Shown here piece by piece: positions 11,839 through 25,515 of a stretch of DNA of 64,000 nt; the stretch's first letter is position 1; each line of letters starts with the position of its first letter. The stretch is from Botryotinia globosa (taxonomy: Eukaryota; Ascomycota; Leotiomycetes; Helotiales; Sclerotiniaceae): contig RCSZ01000008.1 in assembly GCA_014898425.1 (NCBI GenBank), forward strand, positions 1,375,501 to 1,439,500, in the 5' to 3' direction. The position numbers were made by a program, and so were the translations under genes. The notes under the pieces were generated by a model. That model was not told the origin of the DNA, searched no databases, and saw only the letters and a list, made by a program, of their open reading frames with translations.

Positions 11839-12935
11839 GATGGGGTGACGCGATGCAAATATATGGATTTATGAGAGAGTGTGTGAATGAATGGAGGGAC
11901 TGATTGATTGATTGATTGGTTGGTTGATTGATACAAGCAAGACACGAACATGAATTTACGAGAATGGACGGCTGGCTGGATGGATGGATGGATGGATGGA
12001 ATGAAGCACGCACGATACGATACGAATTTTACGGTTACGGACATGGATATGATTAATGGCGTTTTTGAAGGAGAGGAGAGGAAAGGAGAGGAGAAAAGGG
12101 TTATCTAACCACTACTTCCACCTTTACTTCTACCTTGACCTTTACCTTTTTTTCGCGCGAGCTGGGCGTCATTTTGTTTGTAAGTAGGTACTTATCTACC
12201 TAGGTAGTTTATCCATTATACATGTGCGATTTTATATTTGAGATGTTTGGGTTCGACTTGTGATTTGCGATTTGTGATTTTGTAAATTGGTTCGAGTTGG
12301 TTCGAGGTATTTCAGCTCAGGTAGCTAGCTTGGGGTAGGTAGGTATTTAAGGTAAGGTAAGGAACGTAAGGTAATTGATCTATGGGGTAATTGAGATTTG
12401 ATGGGTAGGTGAATAGAAGAATAATAGTAGTAGAAAGATGGACGGATGGATCACCAGATAAATAGATAGATACCTAGGTAGGTAAAGGAGATTGCAAATA
12501 TACATCTCTCTCTCCTCTGCCCCCCTCCTCAACCCAATCCAATAATATTATAGAAGTGAGGAATTCATACTTCTTGAAGAAGGGTGTGAGAAGAAGGTTC
12601 GAAACACAGTACAGAGAGCAAATTAAACGGGTTAAAAGGTAGGAAGCTATCGAATGGGAAGATCAAGAGTACGTGGACGTATACATTTCAATTCACATAC
12701 CCAAAAGAGTAATTTACATGAATCTCAATATTTTTGATCGAATTCTACAGTATTTTACAAATCAACTACCTGATTATACGCCATTGCTATGCATTTAGAA
12801 AGACCTTCGCTTAAATCCCCTACGCCCATGCCCCTCGTGATATCAAATTTTATTCTTTCCCCTCGCTTTCTCTTTGCTTTCCCTTCCTTTCCATTCCATC
12901 AACCTCATCAGTTACTCCATGAAATCACCTCTTAT
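11839..12935. other. Spacer between convergent genes GLC8 and RPC2
   Basis: The two genes converge, so this is 3' UTR and spacer. It contains TTGA and GGAT tandem repeats (11905-11932, 11978-12000), GGTA/GGTAA repeats near 12335-12375, and CTACCTAGGTAG at 12196-12207 with TACCTAGGTA at 12471-12480. No coding potential is seen. Confidence 0.5.
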
Positions 12936-15900
12936 TTATCCTCTCACATGACCCGAGTGAGGAAACTCATCTTCTAGCTTCAATCTCACCAAGACATTCA
13001 TACTCAGCATCTCCTGCACCAACAACTTCGCCGCGTACGGCATCGTCATTGTGCTCACCCCCTTGGAACTCTTACACGTCTGACACCAACCCGAGTATCC
13101 CATCAATCCACAGGTTTCGCAAATATCGACCTGATGAGCATCACTACTCAACATGAGTCTCTCGAGTAACAATTGACTTGCACCATAAGCAATCAGACAA
13201 TCTCTCTCCATCTCACCCAAACGAAGACCTCCATCTCTCGATCTACCTTCAGTAGGTTGACGAGTGAGAATAGCACGAGGACCGCGAGATCGAGAATGCA
13301 TTTTATCTTGAACCATGTGCTTAAGCTTTTGATAGTAGATTGGACCGAAGAAGACGTAGGCTGGTAGAGATTCTCCCGTGATACCACTTGTGACGAAATC
13401 CTTACCCGAGTAACTAAATCCATTGTCGATTAAAATTTGTCCCATGACGTCAACATTGCTACCTCCAAAACAAGTACCATATTCGAGAGTGCCATTAATG
13501 ACACCAGCTTTTCCAGAGAGCAATTCCAACATTTTACCAACCGTCATACGAGATGGGAAACCGTGAGGGTTCATGATAATATCGGGAGTAACTCCTGAAT
13601 CCGCAAATGGCATATCTTCTTGATTGACAATGATACCAACAACACCTTTTTGACCATGGCGAGATGAGAATTTATCTCCCAACTCAGGTCGTCTAGTTTG
13701 ACGAGTTTGAACTTTAATAACTCCGCTCTCATTCTCTGTTTGAGAGAACATGACCTTGTCAATGTAAGCATGATCGTGTAGTTTGTAGCCCATTGGTGCA
13801 GGCTTCATATCGTTAAGGTTGAAATCATTGCCCATTCCAGTTGAGTTGGGATTTGAAGGGGATTCCTTGTTTAGATAGACTTCGCCAGCATTGATTCTCT
13901 CACCAACTAACGCGATTCCATCAGATCCCAATATCCTGTGTTTTGCAATAGGTTTGCCATTTTCGCCAATAATTCTATCAGCAATACGATCTTGAGACCG
14001 ATTAGGATACTTTTTTAATTGTGTTGAATATTTACGGAACACCTGACAACGTCCAAATCCACGGTCGCAGGAGGCTTTATTAAGAACAAGAGCATCCTCA
14101 ATATCGTAGCCCGAGAAGGACATGACAGCGACTGTGGCATTTTGACCGGCTGGAAGTTTGTCGTATTTGATCAACTCTATCGTACGAGTCTTGACCATAG
14201 GTTGTTGTGGATAGACCATAAGATAAAGTAGAGTATCAATTCGAGAAAATTGATTGTATGCAATGGCACCAATAGCTTGCTTACCCATAGCACATTGATA
14301 TGTGTTTCTGGGAGATTGGTTGTGATGTGGGTAAGGAATAAGTCCTGCAACTGCTCCTAGCACAGTGAAAGGTTCTATTTCAAGATGTGTAGTCGCTTCG
14401 TTGATATAATTTTCTCTGATGGCGATATTAGAATCGTTCTCCTCATTACAGTCAACGTATTCGAGAAGTCCTTTGTATAAGAAGTCGTCGAAATCCATTG
14501 TTCCTTTTCTAAGCTCTTCCAGATGACGTTTTGTAACCTTAGGCTTTTGATTCTCCACAATAATCAGAGGCCTACAAATTCGACCTTCATCTGTAGCAAT
14601 ATGAACAGATGTGCTGTGATGATTGATAAAAATGCTGATATACTCCGAAATACGGCCCATACGTCGGAACTTTCTGAAGGAATTAAGGAATTTCTTGGGT
14701 TGCCGAGTGAGTGCGAGAGGCGTACCATTAACGAAAATAACGTAAGCTCCCTTCTCGTAGATTTCTTTACCGCTCATGGATACGATGTCTTCTGCACCAA
14801 GAACGAAAGTTAATTTTTTGACAGGCTCTTCATCATCGTAAGTGGTGATGTGAGTCATGAGTGCCAAATTTTTAACCAGTCCACAAGCTTCTCCTTCAGG
14901 AGTATCAGATGTACAAAGCATGCCAAACTGAGAAGGTTGTAAAGCTCTGGGTCCACTGACTTTCCTAGTCTTCTCAAACTGACTGCTGATTCTTGTCATC
15001 ATTCCAAGAGCACTGATGTAACTAAGTCTACTGAGGACGTGCGTAACACCGGCCCGTTCCATCTTGAATCGCTTCAAACTCCAGTTTCCTGTCGAAATAG
15101 CACGGTTCATACCAATGGTGATGTAGTTGCCGTGAGACTGCATGTGATTGTATGCATCAAACTCCATGCCCCTGTTAGGTTTTTTCAGAACTTTATCAAT
15201 GTTCATTTTCAGATCAGTGTTGAACTTTTTGAACAAATCTTCGAAAAGCAAAGAAAGAAGTTGTCCAGCAAGTTCCAAACGCTTATTACCAACGTAATCT
15301 CGGTCATCAACGAGCGTGGGGTTAACCATGGCCATGAGGACTCGGCGAACCATAAAACAAATGTAGAGTGCCTTTGGGCGGAAGTCTAGACCAACAACTG
15401 GAACGTGTGTGATTATAATACTTGCGAGTGCTTCAAGAGCATCATTAACATAATTGCGACTCCGTGGTCCCCCTCCTGGTGCTCGGGCTCGGCTACCCAT
15501 TTTGACACGAGATCCTATATATTCAAGAGCTTGATGTTGAGTATGGACACCAAGTTTGGTGGCTTCTTCAAAATTTACTGAAAACTCGTCTTGATATCTC
15601 TCATCGGATCCAGCGACTAGGAGTAATAATTCGTGATCTGATTGGATTCCCATGGCTTTCAGTACAATCACAATCGGCAAAGCTTCTGTCAAGATATTAT
15701 GCTGAAGAGAGATTCGCTCTTTTTTAAGCATTACATAACTTTTTGACTTGCGCTCATGTGTAGAACTATTCAAAAGTTAGTGATATGGGATTAGTGAACA
15801 GTAGGAAAAGATTCTCTGACCTAGTAACGGACGCAGATACGATTCCTTTCTTGGGGTCTGCTTCGATAATAACTCTGTTCTTGCTGAGTTGTTCTTGAAC

Positions 15901-16837
15901 AAGAATGACTTTCTCTGTACCATTAACAACGAAATACCCTCCAGGATCCAAAGCACACTCGTTCATGTGAGCCATCTGGCGATCATTCTTTCCAGCCAGC
16001 CGACATTTTGAACTCTTCAACATGATAGGCATTCTGCCAATTGCGATATTCTTCCTAGCTACTATAGTCCTTCCTCGCATATATTTGATGTCGACTCTAA
16101 TTGGCGCAGCATATGTCATGTCACGAAGACGGCATTCATTAGGTGTAATTTCATTTTGCGGTTTGCGATCATCATAGTCCATTCGTTCCGGCTCGCCAAC
16201 ACGAATATCAGTATATCTGCTAATTGTTAGTGGATTTCACACATATATCCGGACATCATTTCAACTGACTCCAACCAAAATTTAGGATCGACGTCGCTGG
16301 TGACTCTTTTGTTTGCCTTGACGATGTCCTTGATTTCATGCTCGACGAAATAGTTGAACGAATCGATATGCTGTTTAACAAGACCTTTGACTTTTAAAAA
16401 AGCCGGTACAAGATTCCATTTATCCTGAAGCGCATTAGAAAATATTCCAGCAATTCCTCGACTCTTTCCCTACCTTTGCAGTACTGATCGGATCCGTCAA
16501 GCTTTTTCCATCGTAGAATGGTTCGAGTAAAGCAGCAAAGCCCTATAATGATCGTCAACGAAGAATTTAGAATCGATTGGGAAGAATCTGTACATCATCA
16601 TCTCTCTTTGGCGCAGGCTCCACGACAGCAGGAGCTTGTCTAGTTTTCGTCGCCCTCTTGCGCTTGGAATTTTCGGTTTCTACTGAGGCTCCATCAACTT
16701 CAGGCGCAGATTCTTGAGCCTAGAACTTGAAGTAAGTCGTCTGCCATAATAATACGATTGAATTTGCTTACCTTCTTCGCGGAGCTTTCCTCAGCTGGAG
16801 CTTCTACTGGCCCAGCGGTCTTCTTCTTGGGAGGCAT
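12936..16837 (-). CDS. RET1: RNA polymerase III second-largest subunit (RPC2/Rpc128)
   Basis: Six exons: 16837-16772, 16719-16594, 16542-16474, 16424-16270, 16219-15821 and 15765-12936, with in-phase GT-AG introns of 49-55 nt, giving 1214 residues against ~1150 in yeast. The first ~65 residues are a lysine-rich, disordered extension. Junctions restore conserved blocks, for instance [12 protein letters not shown] and [15 protein letters not shown]. Core motifs include [29 protein letters not shown] (hybrid-binding and active-site side) and [15 protein letters not shown]. The C-terminus has a CETC...CQTC zinc site, MPYAAKLL and a short Pol III-type ending, which separate it from RPB2 and RPA2. 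With RPC1 it forms the catalytic core transcribing tRNA and 5S genes in the nucleus. Confidence 0.95.
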
Positions 16838-19413
16838 CTTGAATTGGTGCTGGACATGTGTATCAGCAAGATTTCGTCGGCAGATTTAAAAGATTCAAAA
16901 ATTAATTTATTGGGTTGGTCACCATGAGAATCGGTCAAAGTTTATTTTAGGCCGAATACCCCGCGAGAACCAGCCAATTACACGATAAGGCTGAGATATG
17001 TCTCATGCAAGGCTACCGTTACCTTATCAGTTTATCAGGCTACACGTAGGAGGAAAAAGAAGCCAAAATTGATCACCCCAATAAATTATAATAAATCAAC
17101 GGTAAATAAGTTTATGAGAATTATTAACAGTATTGAGCAGATCCTGGAATAGTCTTCAGTTATAACACTATTGAAGCTTTCAATCTTCTGGATAGGATTA
17201 GATTATTGGATTGTTGAAGGATTTCGCCAGTGGTCCTTTCCGGTCTTTCTCCTGCGAATAGTCAGGCTGCTAGACAATTAGAATGATCAGCTGCTAATTT
17301 CACACTACATGATCTGTATTTGAATACAGCTTCCGTAAGAATACATATCACTTGTTCTAACTGAAGTTGAGACGATCGAGTGGTTGTATGGAGTTCACTG
17401 TAATAGATATCTGATCTGAACCTACCCTTCTTCGCACTATTGCATACTGTTATTACTGCGTCTGCAAGGCACGACTACAATAGTTCTACAACTCTATCCT
17501 TTCTTGTATGCAACGTTCTACATATGCTGAGACGTTGCTCGGCATCAACAAATGTTCTTCTTCCAAGATTCTAAATTTGGAACACATGCCTCACCGCTAG
17601 ATCTGGGTTTCTTGCTACTTTTTGCTCTCTATCATTTGCACGCCACAGAGCACAACCACACTCTCAGTCACTGATATTATTGTGTTGTGATGAGTTGAAT
17701 AAGAAGATTTTTGACTCACAAGGCAAATTGCAAAAGGAATGTTGATGATTCAGAATGAGTTCCTGAAATTTGCTTTAGAGGAGCTTGCTGGTGTTTTAGC
17801 TTTTAAGGCTCCGAGGAGACTAACGTCATTACAAGCTGCAGTTGACGTGCGGTATGATTTGAGGATTTCGACTTGCATGCAGAAGATCGTGACCAAAATT
17901 GATTGGAGACGCATTAGGTAGCTCTGCTACTCCACACATCAAGACTTTTGCCACTGATTGAGTGGATGGTGGAATAAGAGAAGGACTTAAAGAGGAGAAT
18001 AGTGATTGTTCCTGCGAGGAATTGTGCATTTAGAGTTCTACGGATCCTGAAGATGCATACCCAAGTGCTCAAGACTCAAGTACATGACGGATTAACAGTC
18101 GATCTAGATGAGATCATTAAACAGCGACAAGAATATAGTACAACTTTGAATGTGTGCATTGGATTTGTGCTTCAAACTTGAAAAGAGGCTGGAGAGGCTC
18201 ATAGATCAAGCCTTTTGATAGGATGAATGTGGAAGTACAGTAGACCTCCCGATTACGAAGACTGGGGGGAGGGGGGAGGGCTGTAAATGTTTCATCAACG
18301 CCCCCGCCTCAAAGTAGTATCGAGAGTATTTGAGATTAGGGATCATGGCGCCCCGTGATTACCTTGGTATTTCCTCATTTTGCTCATTGCACGAGAATGC
18401 GATACATCGCATTCACATTCACATCTCATTGATCTTTTTCAAGAGCTCACCGTTACCGTTGGGAAATAAGGTAAAGGAGGTTGGGCAAAAAGGTGCTTGA
18501 GTGCCTGCCAACATACAGAAGTTGCTGCACGTTACTGAAAGTTTAAACCCCCTGATTGATTGGTCAAAATAGCAAGCTATTACCCCTCGAATGAATCGAA
18601 TCAGGGTCCATCTTAGTATTAATGCGGGAGATGGTGAGAAGGAAACGAAAAAGGGGAAAACCTAAATGGAATATATACACATCCGTATGTATGTATGTAT
18701 ATGTATAAACGCTCTTCTGAGTCTAAATCATGTATACATGCAATTGTTAACACAAGCAGATCAAGCTGGCCACAAACCAATTTTGCCCACTCGATTGTTT
18801 CTTATCGAGGTTATAAGGTTAAAGTGGATGTACGTACACTCCTCTATCGTCGAGACTGTGTACTCCGTACTGATCAAAACTCGGTTGGATGCTGGCATGA
18901 ATTGAAGGGAGCTTGACACTTTGCCAATAGATTTCTATCTATTACCGGTGCATTCCAATTTGTCGTAAATTCTGTTTTCTGTTGATTTGATTTGACTCGA
19001 GAAAGGCATCAATATAAGTATTTAAAATCTATCACATCTTGTTGAACCCAAAGATACCACCATGCTTCCGATATAACCCATGAAAATCCTAGTCCTAGTC
19101 AATCCTTTGGGCACGTCCACACATCTTAGCGTGGGAGCGTCTATCCTCGTTTAGCGCTATCGACCTCCCCAACTTCTGTATACACTCATTTTGACACAAC
19201 ATTTCTGTTCCCGCGCCTGGACGTCCAGGACGAGGAGGATATTTTGGATTATTTTCATATTTCTTTAGGTGAGTTAAATTGTGAAGTGTATGCGTGCTTC
19301 ATCCATCAGTATCTTTGCGCATGGCACCCCACGTCAAGCCCTCACTCCAGCCAGCCTTGAATTGCGCATTTCCAAGTCTGACCTGACTGATCACAGTCAT
19401 AGAGATTATCATT
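16838..19413. other. Intergenic region between divergent RPC2 and PUF4
   Basis: These 2.6 kb hold two promoters. A CCAAT motif lies near 16975, ~140 bp upstream of RPC2. A G-rich run (G6AG6AG3) sits at about 18265-18282. The ~500 bp before PUF4 may be its 5' leader. Short open frames show no family signature. Confidence 0.45.
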
Positions 19414-22400
19414 ATGGCATATTCGAATAGCACTAGTGATCGAATGGACGAGTTGCGATTTCGTAGCCAACAGGCATCGAGGAATGATGCGTCTATGCTC
19501 GGTCTTGTTTCTCCTCCTCGAAATGGAAATCGAATGCCACAATCGTTACAACCTCAAGAGAGTCGTGGAGGACTGACGAGAAGATTCACTACCGATTCAG
19601 GGAGAGTCCCAACAATTGCCTCTATCACCACTCAGCGTACCGCGCAAGAACCTCAGGAATACGGTCCCTCGGTAAGCCAATTGAATCTGCCTATTGCAAC
19701 AATCGCTATTGTCCTGCAATGGCTTCTTCTGAGTTTTCATGCTCTTGTAAAATTTCTTCTGATACCGTAGCATTTACTGACAATTCAACAATAGACGTAC
19801 CATAAAGTACAACTGGTAAGCGATTCTTCTCCTTCAACTACCACGCCATTCTGGTTCCAACCTATTTCTTCGACAAAAAGCAAAACTGCATATTCCCTGC
19901 AGTGCAAGGCGCTTTTTCATATCGTCCGATATTCAACCCATTCTGATAAAAGCTGACAATTCTATCAGTTAGAGAAAAAGAAACTCGAATACGAGAGGCT
20001 CCGTGAACAAAAGAGGCGGTTCGAGGCAGAGATGCAATTGTTGGACCTACAACAACGAAGAGACGAACAAGAGTTACAGCAAATGCAAGAAGATCTTGGT
20101 CGATCTAATAACAATAATAACAACGCCGGCCATCAATCAGAACCAACCACACCACCAGAATACAGAGAATCTTCATCTGGATTTCCTTCAGCATTTTCTC
20201 GTCCCAATAGATATTCGACTTCTAGCATTACCTCTCCTCCAGGTCTTTATAATCGCCCAGGAAGATCTGGCTCTCAACTCACATCACCGCAAGCTGGAAT
20301 CATGCAGTCTAGACTCATAATTGATGATAAGCTACCTTCAAAGTCTGTGCCGGGCTCACGCCACAATTCGGATGAAGATGAAAAGGAGGAAGCAGTAAGA
20401 CAAGATCCAACCAGTCATCGCTCTACCAATGCGTACGTATTTAAATTTTCCTTGCACTTTTATATGCACAATTCTTTCTGCCCACAGCCGTCAAACAATT
20501 GCTGTCAAAAGTTTGCATTTACTACAAAGCTCTCCCACAAGACACAATATAAAGAACCCCGTATATTCTCTATATGCATTCAATGAACAAGTACCTGTTG
20601 AATGAATCTGCGGCTGTCTTCTTCACATCCGGGCATGCGATTGGGTAGCTCCTGCTTCAACTTAACATTCTTCAAGCTTGCGCCTGGTTGCTGCTCAAAG
20701 TAGGGGCGCTTGCACATCAGTTTTGAAATCATCCCATCTTCGGAGCCACTGAAGCTGGAAAATGGCAAATTGCAGAATATTTCTTGAGCAAGTTTTTCTG
20801 TTGGGGAAGCTATTGAAAGACCAATTATCACCTTTTCCCTCTTTCTTTACTTTCCATGGCATATCACGTTGCCAGTATACAATGTGAAGGTGAATCTGCC
20901 GCATCAGAAGAGGGGTCATGAAATATTTCGCTTCCAACCGCTTTGACCTCAATATTCTCTTACTTTTATACTTCCGATACTCTCAATACCCTCTATATCC
21001 TTCTCATCAGCTCACCATTTTCGATCGGTCAATATATTCACTTGATTTTATTGAATGGGAATGGTTCGATTGACTTTTTGCCTATTTTCCTATTGTCTCT
21101 TGCTTCAACAATATCCTTGGCCACTAGTGCCATTTTCCTTCCTACTTTCACCTACTCCTCAAATATCCTTCAACTTTTGATCTTCAACCTTTCAAACTTA
21201 CAACCTTTCTATTTTCTGATCGTTACCAACTACCTCTTTTACTTGCTGAGCAAGACTTCATCCTACAAGAAACTCAAAATCAATATTATCCTTCTCAATA
21301 TCTTCAGCATTTTCCAATTTTCTCTTTCTCCACATCTGATTTCACGCAACTCTTAATTTCTGACCTTTCATCTTCGATCTACGGACCTCGAATCAAGTTA
21401 AATCTTGCTAATACACCTCAAGTCTCAATAGATATTCTATGCCAGTTACTAAATCTCGCAACGGTATGCACGATATGTTGTCCCTTGACCAAACCAATAC
21501 CACTCGCTTTCTCTTCGGCGAAGATGAGAATGCTGCACCCGGAAGCGTTGATAAATATTTGAATATGAACGCTACCGATGACAAATTCCCTATTCTTGTT
21601 CGTCGCGACGAGTTCCCTGGTTTGGTACGCAATCTTGAAAAAATTCACTAGCTTGTGCTGACCGCTCTATGCAGCTTTCCGCTTCTTCTGCAGCACTTGA
21701 TTTAGCCTTATCTCAATCACCTGCACCAGAGTCCAACGCTAATGGTTGGAATTCGTTTGCCCGCCATCGACCAAATCAACAAAGCCTTCCAATGAATAAT
21801 CTTCAATCTCCTCAACAAGTCACAACCTCTGTTGGTCAATCTAGCACCGCTGAGTCTCCCATTAGTGTTCGCCCATCGTATCGTCATTCCTTGGATCTGA
21901 AGTATTTTGAAGGCCCGCAGGATGGTACTGCTCAAGTGACATCTCCACCAAAGCACGTCCAAGCTACCCCACCAAAGCTTCAATCATCCTACTCTGCCAA
22001 CGACGTCCCAACAGTTCGCACATCTACGAACGGCATGCAGAACAACAACAATACTCCTAATTCGCACGCTCAACAACACTTGCACAATCATAATGCTAGC
22101 TTGGGTCGTATTCCGCCAAATGCTATGAACAGACTTAGTCGTGAAATGACTTCTGGAGACAATGGCACTCTGCGTGAGGCTCAGAATGGCTATCAATCGA
22201 TCCAATCTGCCCTGCAAGCCAGTGCTGCACCTTTCGGTCCAGCTTTAACACAAGCCATGTCCCAAGGCATGTCCCAAGCTCAGATGTCACCATCTGTGAC
22301 TTCTCCAAGCGGCCAACAAAATTACCCTACACCAGTCCAGGGCTATTATAATAATTATGGTATGCATATGATGAGCTTGGGAATGCAGAACATGCAACTT

Positions 22401-23883
22401 GGTCAACAAATGTACCCTCCTCCAAATTCCTACAATAACTATAACAATTCGATGTATCAACAGCACAATGGTGGACAGAGAGATAGTCAAGCGCGAGTCA
22501 TTCAACAACGTCGTCAAAATGATGGAGAAGGTAAGCTTTCGAGTACCCTATAACCGATGCAAGCTAACATATTCTGCAGCAATGAACCGTTTCGCAAACG
22601 TAGCCTTAGAGCAGCTTGGTGGCGAGATCTACGCATTATGCAAGGATCAACATGGCTGCCGTTACTTGCAAAAGAAATTGGAAGACCGCAACCCCGAGCA
22701 AGTTCACATGATTTGGCTCGAGACAAACCAACATGTCATTGAGCTTATGACGGATCCTTTTGGAAATTATCTTTGTCAAAAGTTGCTTGAATACTGCAAC
22801 GATGAAGAACGCACTGTCCTCATCGAGAATGCCTCGCACGACTTGGTGCGCATTGCTCTGAATCAGCATGGAACACGAGCTTTACAAAAGATGATCGAGT
22901 TTATCTCTACAGCGGGTCAGGTTCAGACAATTATCGGCGCCTTGCGATACCGTGTCGTCGAGCTTATCCAGGATTTGAATGGCAATCATGTCATTCAGAA
23001 GTGTCTGAACAAACTCTCTCCAACAGATGCCCAATTCATTTTTGACGCCGTTGGACAGCACTGCGTTGATGTCGGAACTCACAGACATGGCTGCTGTGTC
23101 CTTCAGAGATGCATTGATCATGCTTCTGGCGACCAAAAAGCTTGGTTGATTAGACAGATCTCTAACAATGCTTACGTGTTGGTTCAGGATCCTTTTGGTA
23201 ATTATGTGGTGCAATATATTCTCGATCTCAACGAGCCTATCTTCACCGAGCCTTTGGTTGCTATGTTCGCAGGTCGAGTTGCTCAGTTGTCAAAGCAGAA
23301 GTTTAGTTCAAACGTCATTGAGAAGTGTCTTCGATGCGCCCAGGAACCATCCAAGGATATGTTGATTGAGGAAATGCTCCAACCTAATCAACTTGATGGT
23401 CTTTTGCGAGACTCATTCGCCAACTATGTCATTCAGACCGCTTTGGACTATGCCAACTTAAACATGAAGACACGTCTCATTGAGGCTATCCGACCCCACC
23501 TGCCAGCTATTCGCACCACACCTTATGGTCGCCGCATTCAAGCTAAGATCCAGGGCAATGAAAACCGCGGAAATACCTCGACTGGTCCCACCACTCCTAA
23601 CGATAACGAGACTGGACAACTTGCTACTCGTCACCAGCGTGGCATGTCCAATGTATCAGCCGGTCCTTTTGTTAGTTCTCCCGGAGGATTTCCAAATGGC
23701 ATTGGCCCTGCACCCATAACCAATGGTTTACCTCTTCCCGCAATCCAATCTCCAACTCAGCAAGGAGCTGGCTTTCCTCCAAACAGTCGCCTTACTTCCC
23801 CTGCCGCTGCTCATTCATACAATTATGGTAGAGCTGGCGATCAATCTGGCAGTCAGCCTGGAGCAGGTAGCGACTGGTTTTAA
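19414..23883 (+). CDS. PUF4: PUF4-type Pumilio-family RNA-binding protein
   Basis: Six exons: 19414-19671, 19795-19815 (a 21-nt micro-exon, TYHKVQL), 19969-20432, 21432-21624, 21675-22530 and 22580-23883; all phases fit, giving 1031 residues. The N-terminus has a charged coiled coil (LEKKKLEYERLREQ onward), then Asn/Gln/Ser-rich disorder. From about residue 600, eight Pumilio repeats follow with recognisable RNA-contact helices: KDQHGCRYLQK, DPFGNYLCQK, NQHGTRALQK, DLNGNHVIQK, HRHGCCVLQR, DPFGNYVVQY, KFSSNVIEK and DSFANYVIQ. The first and fifth match yeast Puf4 better than Puf3. The role is binding 3' UTR UGUA-type elements to repress or destabilise mRNAs in the cytoplasm. Intron 3 is 999 nt, unusual for this genome and possibly an internal promoter. 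Confidence 0.9.
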
Positions 23884-25515
23884 TCCCGAATTTTCAATAT
23901 CAAACTTGGTTGAAATTTCGGCATGACGATACGATTTCAACGCTTGTAACGGTACGAGGAACGATATTCATTTCCGAATCAGTCGATGCTACAGTTCATC
24001 TAGCATTTAATCACAATTGAATCTTTCTGATAAGATTTCGAGCTTCCTGGACAGTTCATCTTCTATGGTTGTATTCACAAACGATTTTCACGGCCCTTTG
24101 TTGTCACATTAGCATCATTCTAGAGGTATCGCATTCGTGCATACCTGTTTCTTTTCAATTTCAATTGGCGATAGCGTGCATCACGGAAGCAAAATTTTCT
24201 TGCGAGTCTTCAGCCTTTTTGTACCATAGCAGCTTGATCAAAAAAAAAGATCTTAGCATGATTCAATATGACACCTTCTATCCCTAGCGCAGGGTACAAT
24301 ATGAGCAACTGCGCAGCTCAACTTGTACCCTCATTAGCCGCGATAATAGACTCGATTTTCCTTGTTCTTTGGTTTCCTAGCGGTGGTTTTCTGGTTCTAG
24401 TTACTCTTTGGCGTGTCAATTGGTTTTTTTCACTTGATAGTCATGAGCAGACATCTTGTGCCCACACCTTTCTTCTGCATCTCTCTTCGCTACATCGTGT
24501 TGTCCGATGGGAAGAAAGGCTCTTCTTGTAACCTTCGAGGCTTCTTTCCTTTTTCTTTTCTTCTCTAGCTAGCTTGGCGTATGTTATTGCATCGCCTGCT
24601 TCCATTTACACACGAATGAAAATGTGCTTTAACTGATGGGTAAATGGTTCATTTTAAGCTTTCTAGAGATCTTCTGACATTATTATTTCTTTCTTTTCTA
24701 CTGGACTGGTCATGAGCCTTGACTTTGAAGAAAAGCAGAAAAAACTTGTAACTAGAAAGCAATGAGAAATGAAAATTCATGGCATATGTCCCAATGCTTC
24801 CGTGTGAGTTCTTGGATCGTGCCTACAAAGTTTCAAAGTACTGACTCTGACCTATTTGCAATTAAAATCCGTTGAAGTACATGTAGCAGTGAACCCTGTC
24901 TAGCATGTCAAATAGCTGAAATTTGATCTAATTAGTAGATATCCTATTGAGCCATGTTGGAATATGCTTCGAGGGATTTTTTTGACATGTTGGCAGTTGT
25001 GGAGAAGGTAAGATAGGGACGATACATTGAGGCTGTGGGGAAGGGCTGCTGTGCCGTGCCGTGGGTTTTGAACGGGTGAGTTTTGAGGCTTGTATACGCT
25101 TGGCGGCTAGGTAGAGTGAAATGAATGCACTTTTATTGGACGGGAGGAAAACAATTCATCAGGTGCCATTGTCTTTTAGCTGGACCACATTCTCACTCTG
25201 CATAGAGGACAGAATTTACTGTGGCAGAGCAGTTCACATAAATAGTACAAAGGTTGCGAAGATCGAAAATCTTCATTAAAAATGCGATGTTCAAGACCAA
25301 TAACTCGGCGCTTAATCTTTTCTCAAGCATTTCTTCATTTATACGGAAGTTACAGGCAGGATCTCATTTAGTTTGCTCCTACTTCTGCATTAATCAAGGA
25401 CTGTGCTGATACCAGCAGCATTGTTCATTATCATCATATCACATCATACTATTGCTCCCTTCCCTCCCCTCGCCCATCTATCCTCATCCATCAATCAACA
25501 ACCCACACCCCCTCC
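23884..25515. other. Spacer between convergent PUF4 and the phosphate transporter
   Basis: This probably contains a long PUF4 3' UTR. No coding exon is supported. The last ~100 bp (25435-25515) are extremely C-rich on the + strand, continuing into the 3' end of the transporter gene. Confidence 0.45.

Noticed and set aside
12936..15773. Plus-strand frames inside RPC2 (for example 14523-14813, 15039-15389)
   Set aside because: Antisense shadows of a highly conserved coding sequence.
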